Shown: piece by piece, positions 46,718 through 55,451 of the stretch
How the letters are laid out: each line of letters begins with the position of its first letter
Numbering within the stretch: position 1 is the stretch's first letter
From: an uncultured Pelagibacteraceae bacterium
GTDB lineage: Bacteria > Pseudomonadota > Alphaproteobacteria > Pelagibacterales > Pelagibacteraceae
Assembly: GCA_902596925.1 (NCBI GenBank)
Contig: CACJVT010000001.1
Location: 62,001-126,000 of the forward strand
Length of the DNA stretch: 64,000 nt
Direction of reading: 5' to 3'
Translations under genes and position numbers: made by a program
The notes under the pieces: model-generated
Seen by the model: the letters and a program-made list of their open reading frames with translations, nothing else
Databases searched by the model: none
What the model was told of the DNA's origin: nothing

Positions 46718-47332
46718 ATGGAATACCTGGTATTAGGTTTTATTACCGGGCTTAGTTTAATTCTAGCGATTGGTGCTCAAAATATCTTTGTAATAGAACA
46801 AGGGCTCAAAAAGCAGTATGTTTTTTTGGTCTGTTTAATTTGTTCCATTTCAGACTTAATTTTAATATTTTCAGGCATCCTTTTATTCCACTTTTTTCAT
46901 CAATATTTTAATATATTTGTAGAGCTAACTTTAAACATCTGTTTAATAATTTTTTTAATCTATTTCATATATTCAAAAATTAAATCTTTTAGTGTTAGTT
47001 TTAATTTCAATATTGAAAAAAAAGGGACCACTAATGCTAAGATTATATTTAAGACACTTGGTTTCACTTACCTAAATGCTCATGTTTATTCTGATACAGT
47101 TTTCTTTTTAGGAAATTTCTCAAAAAATTTTTTATTTGATGAAAAAATCTGTTTTGGTATTGGAGCTTCTGTAGCATCTTTTATATTTTTCTTTTTACTT
47201 GGTTATTCATCGGTATATTTTTCAAGATATGCTCAAAGTGGTAAAACGTGGAAATATATTAATGGATTTATTATCAGCTTCATGTCTTTGCTGACAATTT
47301 ATGTAATAAAAGAAACGGCATATTTTCTCTAG
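46718..47332 (+). CDS. LysE/ArgO-family amino acid exporter
   Basis: A 204-residue inner-membrane protein with about six hydrophobic segments. The LysE beginning is GLSLILAIGAQNIFVIEQGL, followed by ICSISDLILI. It probably exports basic or other amino acids. It follows the VOC gene by 11 bp. Confidence 0.83.
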   Translation: MEYLVLGFITGLSLILAIGAQNIFVIEQGLKKQYVFLVCLICSISDLILIFSGILLFHFFHQYFNIFVELTLNICLIIFLIYFIYSKIKSFSVSFNFNIEKKGTTNAKIIFKTLGFTYLNAHVYSDTVFFLGNFSKNFLFDEKICFGIGASVASFIFFFLLGYSSVYFSRYAQSGKTWKYINGFIISFMSLLTIYVIKETAYFL

Positions 47333-47401
47333 TTAAAAGCATTTTTGAGAGACAATTATAGCGCATGTTAAAATCTCAATTTCAAATTAATCTTATTTAA
47401 T

Positions 47402-47860
47402 ATGCTTTTAAGAAGAAAATTTTTGAAATTATTTGGACTGTCTATACTTTTTGTATCATTGCCCTATCAATTTTTAAAGTCAGCAACAAAAAAACTTATT
47501 AATCCTGATCTTAGTAAAGCCCAAAAAGATATAATGTTTAAAGAGGGTACTGAGAGACCATTTACCAGTGAATTACTAAATGAAAAAAGAGATGGATTTT
47601 ATCATTGCGCAAACTGTGGAGCAAAGTTATTTTCATCAAAAGCAAAATTCGATAGTGGCACGGGTTGGCCTTCTTTTTCTGAAGCTTTGCCGGGAGCTTT
47701 TAAAACTAAGATTGATTATTCTTTTGGAATGAAAAGAATTGAATATCATTGTGCAAATTGTGGTGCACATCATGGCCACGTTTTTTTAGATGGACCCACT
47801 GCTACTGGAAAAAGATTTTGTAATAATGGATTGTGTTTAATTTTTGTACCAGAGAATTAA
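47402..47860 (+). CDS. msrB: Peptide-methionine (R)-S-oxide reductase with Tat signal
   Basis: Repairs oxidised methionine. The N-terminus LLRRKFLKLFGLSILFVSL fits a twin-arginine signal, so the enzyme is probably exported. In the 152 residues, zinc cysteines are Cys69/Cys72 and Cys117/Cys120 (both CANCGA), and the catalytic cysteine is Cys140 in RFCNNG. Cys145 replaces the usual small residue near the end and could be a resolving cysteine. The stop is interleaved with that of the HpsN-like gene. Confidence 0.92.
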   Translation: MLLRRKFLKLFGLSILFVSLPYQFLKSATKKLINPDLSKAQKDIMFKEGTERPFTSELLNEKRDGFYHCANCGAKLFSSKAKFDSGTGWPSFSEALPGAFKTKIDYSFGMKRIEYHCANCGAHHGHVFLDGPTATGKRFCNNGLCLIFVPEN

Positions 47861-49143
47861 TTAGAAAAACCATATTTTCTAAGTCTTACATCTCCTGTTC
47901 TCGCATGAGCTTCCATTCCCTCATATCTAGAAATTCTAGCTGCAGCAGCACCAACTAATTTAGTAGATTCTTTTGTCATTCTTTGAAAGCTTAAAGTTTT
48001 AATAAATTTTCCAACAAATAATCCGCCAGTGTATCTTCCTGCACCTTTAGTTGGTAAGATATGATTTGTACCAGAACATTTATCGCCGTATGCAACAGTT
48101 GTTTCTTCACCCACAAACAACGAACCATAATTTGTTAATCTTTCATGAAACCATTCTAAGTTTTCGGTCTGTACTTCTAAATGTTCAGGTGCATATTCGT
48201 CACTAATTTTCACTATTTCTTCATCAGTATCACAAAGAATTACTTCACCATAATCTCTCCACGCTGCTTCAGCACTTGTTCTTGGAACTTCTGGAAGTTC
48301 TGCAATTAATTCTGGAACTCTTTTCATTACTTTTTCGGCTAATTCTTTACTAGTTGTATAAAGCCAACACGGTGAGTTATATCCATGCTCAGCTTGTCCT
48401 ACTAAATCTACCGCAACAATTTCTGGATCAGCTTTAGCATCAGCTATAATTCCAATTTCAGTTGGTCCTGCAAACAAATCAATACCAACTTTTCCATACA
48501 AAATTCTTTTAGCCTCAGCCACAAATTGATTTCCTGGACCTACAATTATATCTGCTGGGGGATTATTGAACAATCCATTGGTCATTGCTGCAATTGCAGG
48601 AACTCCTCCTAAATTTAAAATAACATCTGCACCGCAAAGATCAGCTGTGTATACAATAGTAGGGTGGGCACCAACATCTTCTTTAGGAGGACTACATGCA
48701 ATAATATTTTTTACTCCAGCAACTTTTGCTGTAGTTACACTCATTACAGCAGATGCAATATGAGCGTATCTTCCACCCGGGATGTAGCAACCTGCTGTAT
48801 TAACAGGCACTAATTTTTGTCCTGCATACAAACCATCAGAAAGTTCTACCTCAAAATCTTGTCCATAATTTTTAAGTTGTGCTTCAGCAAATTTTCTAAC
48901 TCTTTCAAATGAAAATTGAATATCATCTTTGGTTTTTTGATCTAACGTTTTTTTAATTTCCTCAATTTTATCTTTTGATACTATGATGTCCCCATCATAC
49001 TTATCAAATTTTTTAGTTAAATCGATACAGCCTTGTTCTTTTGTTGTTTCGATATTTTTTAATAAATCTTGAACTATTCCAGTTGTCTTATTATCGTCTG
49101 TGGACGAAGTTTTTGGAGACTTTTTTAAATAAGTAATAGCCAT
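47857..49143 (-). CDS. hpsN: HpsN-like sulfopropanediol dehydrogenase (HisD superfamily)
   Basis: A 428-residue, zinc-dependent NAD dehydrogenase of the histidinol dehydrogenase superfamily. The metal/active-site stretches are GQAEHG, EHLEV and GTNHILPT. The substrate-region sequence AGCYIPGGRYAHIASAVMS and the N-terminus AITYLKK match HpsN, which oxidises (R)-2,3-dihydroxypropane-1-sulfonate to sulfolactate, rather than true HisD (GLYVPGGTAP). It is preceded by Pta-like and Ldh_2-like genes in the same direction, a setting that suits sulfonate breakdown. True HisD function is less likely but not excluded. Confidence 0.8.
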   Translation of the reverse strand: MAITYLKKSPKTSSTDDNKTTGIVQDLLKNIETTKEQGCIDLTKKFDKYDGDIIVSKDKIEEIKKTLDQKTKDDIQFSFERVRKFAEAQLKNYGQDFEVELSDGLYAGQKLVPVNTAGCYIPGGRYAHIASAVMSVTTAKVAGVKNIIACSPPKEDVGAHPTIVYTADLCGADVILNLGGVPAIAAMTNGLFNNPPADIIVGPGNQFVAEAKRILYGKVGIDLFAGPTEIGIIADAKADPEIVAVDLVGQAEHGYNSPCWLYTTSKELAEKVMKRVPELIAELPEVPRTSAEAAWRDYGEVILCDTDEEIVKISDEYAPEHLEVQTENLEWFHERLTNYGSLFVGEETTVAYGDKCSGTNHILPTKGAGRYTGGLFVGKFIKTLSFQRMTKESTKLVGAAAARISRYEGMEAHARTGDVRLRKYGFSN

Positions 49144-49205
49144 TAATATGTTTTTATAATTGATGAATTATTTAAGACAAATTTAATTTTATTGCAATCA
49201 AACAT

Positions 49206-50117
49206 TTAATCTAGTGCAACAACAGCTGCAGCTATTGATGCCAGTCTTGCAGGTGCTTCATCGGAGCGGCTAGTAATTACCACAGGTACTTTACCACCTA
49301 CAACTACTCCTGCAGCACATGCACCACTAAAATATATTAACATCTTTACCAATGCATTACCTGTCTCAACACTGGGCACTAATAAAACATCAGCAATTCC
49401 TGCAACATCATTTTGAATACCTTTAATAGTTGCAGATTTTTTTGATATGCTATTATCAAAAGCTAAAGGCCCAAATACATCAGCATTTAAATTTTCTTTT
49501 TTTGCAAGATTTGTAATTTCTTCAGCCTCTTTAGAACTTGGCACACTATCTAAAACTTCTTCTGTGGCAGACAATACTGCAATTTTTGGTCTTTCAATTC
49601 CAATTCTATGAGAAAAATTAATTACATTTTTTAAAATATGCATTTTAGTTTTTACATTTGGTAACACATTTAAAGCACCATCGGTAATTATTAGAGGCTT
49701 ATCATCTTTTTCTAATGTCATATGCCAGATGTGACTTAACCTTGTTTTACCCAACAAGTTGTACTCTCTTTTTAAAACTTCTTTCATTAAAATATCTGTA
49801 TGTATATGTCCTTTTACTATAATTCTTATTTTTCCTTCACTCGCAAGTTTTGCAGCTATACCAGCAGTATTATTTTCAACTGGTTCATTAATAATTTCAT
49901 ATTTAGAAATATCCCACTTTAAGTCTTCTGCACACTTTAGAATTTCTTTTTCATCTCCTATAAAAATCGGATCAATTAAATTTTCTTTGACTGCATCTTG
50001 AACAGATAACATTGGCAATGGTTTCCCAGCATTAACAATTCCAGCTTTTACTCCTTTATTTTTTAGGGCAGCATTTAATAGATTATTTGGAACAATAATT
50101 TCCTTATTTGAAATCAT
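49206..50117 (-). CDS. Phosphate acetyl/butyryltransferase (Pta/Ptb family)
   Basis: A 303-residue enzyme of the short Pta/Ptb type (without the N-terminal P-loop domain of long Pta). Seen are KGHIHTDILMKEVLKRE, ITDGALNVLPN, the VPSVETGNALVKMLIYFSGA region and VVVGGKVPVVITSRSD. It makes acyl-CoA from acyl phosphate. In bacteria that degrade taurine or other sulfonates through Xsc, a gene of this kind converts the acetyl phosphate to acetyl-CoA. Here it sits between HpsN-like and Ldh_2 genes. Confidence 0.85.
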   Translation of the reverse strand: MISNKEIIVPNNLLNAALKNKGVKAGIVNAGKPLPMLSVQDAVKENLIDPIFIGDEKEILKCAEDLKWDISKYEIINEPVENNTAGIAAKLASEGKIRIIVKGHIHTDILMKEVLKREYNLLGKTRLSHIWHMTLEKDDKPLIITDGALNVLPNVKTKMHILKNVINFSHRIGIERPKIAVLSATEEVLDSVPSSKEAEEITNLAKKENLNADVFGPLAFDNSISKKSATIKGIQNDVAGIADVLLVPSVETGNALVKMLIYFSGACAAGVVVGGKVPVVITSRSDEAPARLASIAAAVVALD

Positions 50118-50119
50118 AA

Positions 50120-51130
50120 TTAGTTTATTAGGGTCTCTAATTCTTTTTTAATAATTTTAGAGATTTTAATCTCTTTTTTTAAATTCATTTTATATCTTTT
50201 ATATTTATTTTGTCCTGGATACATTATTTCTTTTATTCCTTTAACTTTAGGTAGTCGTTTTACTCTTTTGATATTATCTTTAATTCTTTGATTATAATCT
50301 TTTACAAATAAATTTGTTTTAAATGTGATAAACAAATGCCCTATATTTTGTGGTCCAGTAAAATCCTCAAAAGGATCTTTAACTCTACCAGCATGATTAC
50401 CACCAGTTATAACACCACTCAATATATCAACCATCCATGCCAATCCTGAACCTCTAAATCCTGCAATAGGTAACTGAACACCTTTAAGAGCTTTATTCGC
50501 ATCGGTTGTTGGTTTACCAAACTTATCTAAGGCAACACCGACTGGGAGTTTCTGATTATTTTTTGATGCAAATCTGATCTTTCCTCTATTGATCATTGAA
50601 ATTGATGAGTCAAAAATAAAAGGTGCTTTTGAACCACTAGGTGTTCCAAAACAAATAGGATTAGTTCCAAATAAACTTTTTCGAGCTCCGTGAGGAGCAA
50701 TTGCAGGGGGTGCATTTGTGTAGATCATGGTAATCAAGTTTTCTTTAATAGCTTGTTGAGCGTAATAACTTGACAAACCATAATGGCCACTGTTTTTTAC
50801 TGCAACCAAACCCATACCAGTTTTTTTTGCATTTTGAATTGCTTTTTTTATAGCTATATCTGCTGCAACAAAACCAATGCTGTTATTAGCATCTATGTGT
50901 GAAATTGATTGAGATATTTTCTTTATTTTTATTTTTGGTTTAGGATTTATTACTTTTTTTTTAATCCTATCACAGTACATCTTTAGTCTTGATAAACCAT
51001 GACCATAGGCTCCAGCTAATTCAGCATTGATAAGTGCTTTTGCTGAAATATCAGCATGATTAGAATTTAATTTATGTTTTACAAAAATACTTTTTACTAA
51101 ATTAAGAAGCTTTTTATTTTTGGTGTTCAA
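50120..51130 (-). CDS. Ldh_2 (malate/L-lactate/sulfolactate dehydrogenase) family enzyme
   Basis: A 336-residue NAD(P)-dependent oxidoreductase of the Ldh_2 family. Seen are AYGHGLSRLKMYC, the catalytic His in KNSGHYGLSSYYAQQA, TNAPPAIAPHGA and the FRGSGLAWMVDILSGVITGG stretch. This family includes sulfolactate dehydrogenase ComC, ureidoglycolate dehydrogenase and malate dehydrogenase. Next to the HpsN-like gene, oxidation of sulfolactate to sulfopyruvate is a reasonable guess but is not shown by sequence. The start overlaps the sugar epimerase gene by 17 bp, linking it to the sugar island. Confidence 0.8.
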   Translation of the reverse strand: MNTKNKKLLNLVKSIFVKHKLNSNHADISAKALINAELAGAYGHGLSRLKMYCDRIKKKVINPKPKIKIKKISQSISHIDANNSIGFVAADIAIKKAIQNAKKTGMGLVAVKNSGHYGLSSYYAQQAIKENLITMIYTNAPPAIAPHGARKSLFGTNPICFGTPSGSKAPFIFDSSISMINRGKIRFASKNNQKLPVGVALDKFGKPTTDANKALKGVQLPIAGFRGSGLAWMVDILSGVITGGNHAGRVKDPFEDFTGPQNIGHLFITFKTNLFVKDYNQRIKDNIKRVKRLPKVKGIKEIMYPGQNKYKRYKMNLKKEIKISKIIKKELETLIN

Positions 51131-52163
51131 CTAATTCCTCAATAATTTTTTTTGTATTATACTTTTGCTTCCATTTTGGATAATGTTTTTTAAATTTAGA
51201 AGTATTAGAAATATACCAGATATGATCACCAACTCTTGGGCTTTTTAAAATTTTTCTTTTAATTTTAATTTTGCCAATTTCTTCAACCAAGTCTAATGCC
51301 TCTATAATTGAGCAATTTGAATATCTTCCACCACCCATGTTATATATTTCACCATATCTAGGTTTATTATAAAATTGCCAGAAACAATTTACTAAATCAT
51401 TACTGTGTAAGTTATCTCTTACTTGCTTACCTTTATAACCAATTAAATTATATTTTTTCATTTTTAAACTTGCTTTTACTAAATAAGATAAAAATCCATG
51501 AAGTGTTGCACCACTATGATTTGGACCAGTGATGCACCCACCCCTAAAACATACTGTTTTTAATCCTACGTTTTTACCGTACTCTTGAACTATTAAATCC
51601 GCATAGGTTTTTGAAACACCAAAAAAACTATGTGTCGAGTTATCAATAGAAAAGTTTTCTTTAATACCATTATAGTTTTTATCTCTTTTATTTAATTCCC
51701 ACCTAGTTTTTTTCTCAATAATGTTTAGTTTATTAGGATTATCACCATACACCTTGTTAGTTGACATGAAAATAAAAGGAGCATTTGGAGAGTATTTTTT
51801 TGTTAATTCAAGAAGATTGAGAGTACCTGTTGCATTTACATTAAAATCTAAAAAAGGATAATTCTTTCCATAATCATGAGATGGTTGGGCCGCACAATGT
51901 ATTATTACTGATATTTTTTTTGAGTATTTTTTAAATATTTTCTCTAAGCCTGTAAAATTTCGTATGTCTAAATGGTAATTTCTAAAATTTTTATTTCTTT
52001 TTAAAAGTTGAGATTTAAGCCAAATTGTAGAGCCATTTTTTCCAAAAAATAACTTTCTTAAGTTATTATCAATACCAATAATATCAAATCCTTTGTCATG
52101 AAAAAAATTGACAGCTTCAGATCCAACTAATCCTGTAGAGCCTGTGATAATTGCTAATGACAT
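51114..52163 (-). CDS. CDP-paratose/tyvelose 2-epimerase-like SDR enzyme (first copy)
   Basis: A 349-residue extended short-chain dehydrogenase. NAD-binding GSTGLVGS, the CAAQPSHDYGKNYPFLDFNV stretch and MSTNKVYGDNPNKL are typical of CDP-paratose 2-epimerases. The CFRGGCITGPNHSGA region and NCSIIEALDLVEEIG also fit. The usual catalytic Tyr of YxxxK is Phe here (SFFGVSK). The role is nucleotide-sugar epimerisation for a surface polysaccharide; the sugar is unknown. It overlaps the neighbouring epimerase gene by 1 bp. Confidence 0.82.
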   Translation of the reverse strand: MSLAIITGSTGLVGSEAVNFFHDKGFDIIGIDNNLRKLFFGKNGSTIWLKSQLLKRNKNFRNYHLDIRNFTGLEKIFKKYSKKISVIIHCAAQPSHDYGKNYPFLDFNVNATGTLNLLELTKKYSPNAPFIFMSTNKVYGDNPNKLNIIEKKTRWELNKRDKNYNGIKENFSIDNSTHSFFGVSKTYADLIVQEYGKNVGLKTVCFRGGCITGPNHSGATLHGFLSYLVKASLKMKKYNLIGYKGKQVRDNLHSNDLVNCFWQFYNKPRYGEIYNMGGGRYSNCSIIEALDLVEEIGKIKIKRKILKSPRVGDHIWYISNTSKFKKHYPKWKQKYNTKKIIEELVEHQK

Positions 52164-53185
52164 TAGAAATATTTGTTTATTATTGATTGATTATTTTTTA
52201 ACCACAAAAAAGTATCGCTAACAACCTTTAAAATATTTCTTCTTGGTTTCCAGCCATAAGTTTTTGTTACATGATAATTATTAGTTATAAAATATGGAAT
52301 GTCATAAATAGATGTTTTTGGAACTTTGGTGAATTTAATTTTATTATTGGTAATTCTCTCACAGATATGAGTTAATTGCTTCAAAGAGGCATAACTTTTT
52401 TTTGAACCACCTACAGTGAAAATTTTATTGTTAATTTTGTTAAATTTTCTTATTTGTAAATTTATTAATTCACATAAATCATCAATGTGTAATACATCTC
52501 TTACTTGATTTCCTAAACCACCATAACCTATATATTTCATTTTTTTCTTTTTCAGATGAGCCCATATCCATAAACTTACAAAACCTTGATCTTGTTTTCC
52601 AAACTGCAAAGGTCCAGAAATAACCCCACACCTATTAATTAGGAATTTTAGATTAAAAGCATAAGCAAATTCCTCTATTAGCATTTCAGATGACAATTTA
52701 GTTAAACCATATATTGTTTTTGGTCCTTGAAGATTATCATTTTCACCAAAAGTTTTTTTTATTTTAATCTTAGAAGAAATAATTTTTTTTTTAACAATAT
52801 TATTCATATCTTTAATTGGATAAACTCTACTTGTTGAAAGAAATATTATTTTAGATCTGTCTTTTTTAGCTTTTTTTAAAATGTTTAATGTTCCTAAAAA
52901 ATTTGTATTTATTACACTATCAATATCTTTTTTTGAAACTTCTACAGCAGCCTCTGCACAGCAGTCTATAATTAAATCATACTTGGGTAATTTTCGTATT
53001 CTTTTAAAATTATGAATATCAAATTTATAATTTCTTATTTTTTTATTTCTTAACAGATTTAAATTATATCTTGACCCTTTTCTTGATAAATTATCTAGGC
53101 AATTAACATTAAAATTTTTAGATTTTAAAAACAATGCTAGATTAGTGCCTACAAAACCACAACCGCCAGTAATTAAAACTTTCAT
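52163..53185 (-). CDS. NAD-dependent sugar epimerase, CDP-paratose epimerase-like (second copy)
   Basis: A 340-residue extended SDR with GGCGFVGTNLALFL, the intact catalytic motif IYGLTK and a segment close to CDP-paratose 2-epimerase (GPLQFGKQDQGFVSLWIW, NQVRDVLHIDDLCEL). It is clearly different from the previous gene but of the same broad family. The 5' end overlaps the GT2 gene by 4 bp. It acts in nucleotide-sugar synthesis for the cell surface. Confidence 0.82.
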   Translation of the reverse strand: MKVLITGGCGFVGTNLALFLKSKNFNVNCLDNLSRKGSRYNLNLLRNKKIRNYKFDIHNFKRIRKLPKYDLIIDCCAEAAVEVSKKDIDSVINTNFLGTLNILKKAKKDRSKIIFLSTSRVYPIKDMNNIVKKKIISSKIKIKKTFGENDNLQGPKTIYGLTKLSSEMLIEEFAYAFNLKFLINRCGVISGPLQFGKQDQGFVSLWIWAHLKKKKMKYIGYGGLGNQVRDVLHIDDLCELINLQIRKFNKINNKIFTVGGSKKSYASLKQLTHICERITNNKIKFTKVPKTSIYDIPYFITNNYHVTKTYGWKPRRNILKVVSDTFLWLKNNQSIINKYF

Positions 53186-54033
53186 TTTTTAAATTTCTTA
53201 TAGTAGCTATGTTCTAATAAAATAAATTTTATTAAAATTGCAAAATTAATAAATATAAAATTAAATTCTAATTTTATAAGGTTTTTTACAGATCTTTTAA
53301 AAAAAAATTTTATTTGTTTAATAGATAATTTAAATGTTTTGTAAATTGAAGGTTTTTTCATCTTATATCCAAATGAATGGTACCGCCAAACTCTACTTGA
53401 TAAAGAGTCTAAATTATCATCTTGTAAATGTTTTGATAATGCATCAGAGCAATATTTGATATTGATGTGATTATGAAGCTTAATTTTATTTGTATAATCA
53501 ATATCTTCACCGTTTGTTAGCAAGTTTTCATCATATCCTCCAACAGTTTCCCACACAGATTTAGTTTGGATTGTATTGCAACCAAATAAAAAAGGTGGAT
53601 CATCAAAAGAGGTATCTCCCCAGTTTTGGCTATAATATTTTGCTCGCCATGCATTAAATCTGTTTTTAGTTAGTTCCTCTATCATTTTACCCCCACAGAT
53701 AATATCTTGATGTTGCTCGAAATTTTTTATCATGATTTCAAGCCAGTCTTTTTCTAAAACCACGTCTGCATCAATAGAGGTAACTATTTGATGAGAACTA
53801 GTTTTTACTCCCAAGTTTCTATTATATCCTAAACCTTTATTAACCGAATTACTGATTATATTTACATTGTTAAACTCTTTAACAATATTTTTTGTGAAGT
53901 CAGTTGAATTATCATCAATAACTATTATTTCATCAAATGGAATGGTTTGGTTTTTAATAGACTCTAGAGAATTTCTGATTGTTTTTTCAGCGTTATAAGC
54001 TGGGATATAGATACTTACACTTTTTGTATTCAC
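53182..54033 (-). CDS. Glycosyltransferase family 2
   Basis: A 283-residue GT-A glycosyltransferase. It starts with SIYIPAYNAEKTIRNSLESI. The DxD-type SIDADVVLEKDWLE follows, then GGYDENLLTNGEDIDYTNKI as acceptor/catalytic region. A hydrophobic stretch near the C-terminus (about residues 260-277) may anchor it to the membrane. It lies in the sugar island between the radical SAM and epimerase genes. Confidence 0.85.
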   Translation of the reverse strand: MNTKSVSIYIPAYNAEKTIRNSLESIKNQTIPFDEIIVIDDNSTDFTKNIVKEFNNVNIISNSVNKGLGYNRNLGVKTSSHQIVTSIDADVVLEKDWLEIMIKNFEQHQDIICGGKMIEELTKNRFNAWRAKYYSQNWGDTSFDDPPFLFGCNTIQTKSVWETVGGYDENLLTNGEDIDYTNKIKLHNHINIKYCSDALSKHLQDDNLDSLSSRVWRYHSFGYKMKKPSIYKTFKLSIKQIKFFFKRSVKNLIKLEFNFIFINFAILIKFILLEHSYYKKFKK

Positions 54034-54038
54034 AAATT

Positions 54039-55388
54039 TTAATTATCTTGCAAACTTTTCACTAAGCTTTGCCACTTTTTCCCTCCATCTTTTTGTCTAT
54101 CATATTCAGTATTAATACTTGCTCCAGGATAATTTTTTAGATCTTTAGTATTTAATGTATGAAGAGGAGTTCCTTCTATTTCTGCTGTTCCAGACTCTTG
54201 AACTGTATTAAAATTAGTTCTTTTAATAAATTCTTTGGTTTGCAACATTTGTTCTTTTGTTTCACCTGGCAATCCATAAGTAAAAGTTCCATGAACAGAC
54301 ATATTCAGACTTCTTAAATGATCAACAAGTTGATTAGTGTAATCTAAATCAAGATGTTTATTTACTATCTTATCTACTACGTATTGACTTCCAGACTCTA
54401 TTCCAATCTTTACTCCTTTACACCCATTGTCTCTCATAATTTTCCAATTTTCTTTTTTGCAGGTATCCGCTCTACACATTGCAAACCAAGGTATATTGTA
54501 TTTGCCAGCAACTTTACTAATTTCTACAGTATGTTTATTTCCTATGTTAAAAGTGTCATCATCGAAATAAATTGCCTCAAATTTATAATCACTAGTTAAT
54601 TTATCTAAAAAACCTTTTATGTAATCAGCTGAGTATTGTCTGACAGTTCTTTTATTTTCACCATCTGGATCATTTCCAGTCATTGTTGCTGGCCATACGC
54701 AGAAAATACATTTAAATGGACAGCCTCTACTTGTTAAAATATGAGCTTGTGGTGATAATTTATTCATTGGTATCGGATTTCCATCAAAATACTTATCGTA
54801 AATATTTTCATCATAATAAGGAAATGGAGAGTTATTCATTTCTTCTAAAGTTAAAAGATCATGTTCTATTAAACCACTTTTTCCATTGATGACTTTCATG
54901 ACATTCTTTTCAAACTCACCTTTCAAAACTGCATGAACAATATTGCTGTCCCATTTTTGAGCAGATGTAGATATTGGGCCTGCAACAATTATTTTTAAAT
55001 GGGGATACTTTTCTTTTATCTGCTTTATAAGCTTATAATCGTGATCCCAAGATGGCGTAGCACTTTCAATTAAAAAATATTCTAGTTTTTTTTCTATGGA
55101 GTCTAAGTATTTATAAAAACTCTCATAAGATTCTGATAAGGCAATACTGTCTCTAAAAAAAACTTCTTTTTCCCCCATTATTCTAGATGCATAGGTTGTT
55201 GCGTAGCCTAAGAAATAAGGGTAGGGAATGTAGTCATTAGCTCTTGGATTATCTGGTGTACATCTTCCAAGATAGGTAAATGGCCATCTAGAACCTGATC
55301 GTACACCTCTTCGCCACCTTTTTTTTCTTAAAAAACCTCTACTCTCTTTATTTTCCCACCATGGAGGATTACTGAACAAAATTGACAT
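54039..55388 (-). CDS. Radical SAM protein with B12-binding-like N-terminus
   Basis: A 449-residue enzyme with the radical SAM cysteine motif in TSRGCPFKCIFCVWPA (CxxxCxxC) near residue 220, a DDDTFNIG stretch and TYGLPGETKEQMLQ in the barrel. The N-terminal 180 residues fit a B12-binding-like domain (LIESATPSWDHDYKLIKQIK), although the classical DxHxxG motif is not evident. In sugar clusters such enzymes modify sugars or lipids; the product is unknown. It is divergent from the GT17 gene with 63 bp between starts. Confidence 0.8.
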   Translation of the reverse strand: MSILFSNPPWWENKESRGFLRKKRWRRGVRSGSRWPFTYLGRCTPDNPRANDYIPYPYFLGYATTYASRIMGEKEVFFRDSIALSESYESFYKYLDSIEKKLEYFLIESATPSWDHDYKLIKQIKEKYPHLKIIVAGPISTSAQKWDSNIVHAVLKGEFEKNVMKVINGKSGLIEHDLLTLEEMNNSPFPYYDENIYDKYFDGNPIPMNKLSPQAHILTSRGCPFKCIFCVWPATMTGNDPDGENKRTVRQYSADYIKGFLDKLTSDYKFEAIYFDDDTFNIGNKHTVEISKVAGKYNIPWFAMCRADTCKKENWKIMRDNGCKGVKIGIESGSQYVVDKIVNKHLDLDYTNQLVDHLRSLNMSVHGTFTYGLPGETKEQMLQTKEFIKRTNFNTVQESGTAEIEGTPLHTLNTKDLKNYPGASINTEYDRQKDGGKKWQSLVKSLQDN

Positions 55389-55451
55389 AATAAGCTCTAG
55401 TTATAGTTTATTTTGAAATCAATCAACTAAAGATTTATATACTTATCATAT

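Noticed and set aside
47857-49143. Annotation as histidinol dehydrogenase (hisD) on superfamily alone
   Set aside because: The substrate-region sequence and the neighbours favour HpsN; no other his biosynthesis genes lie next to it.
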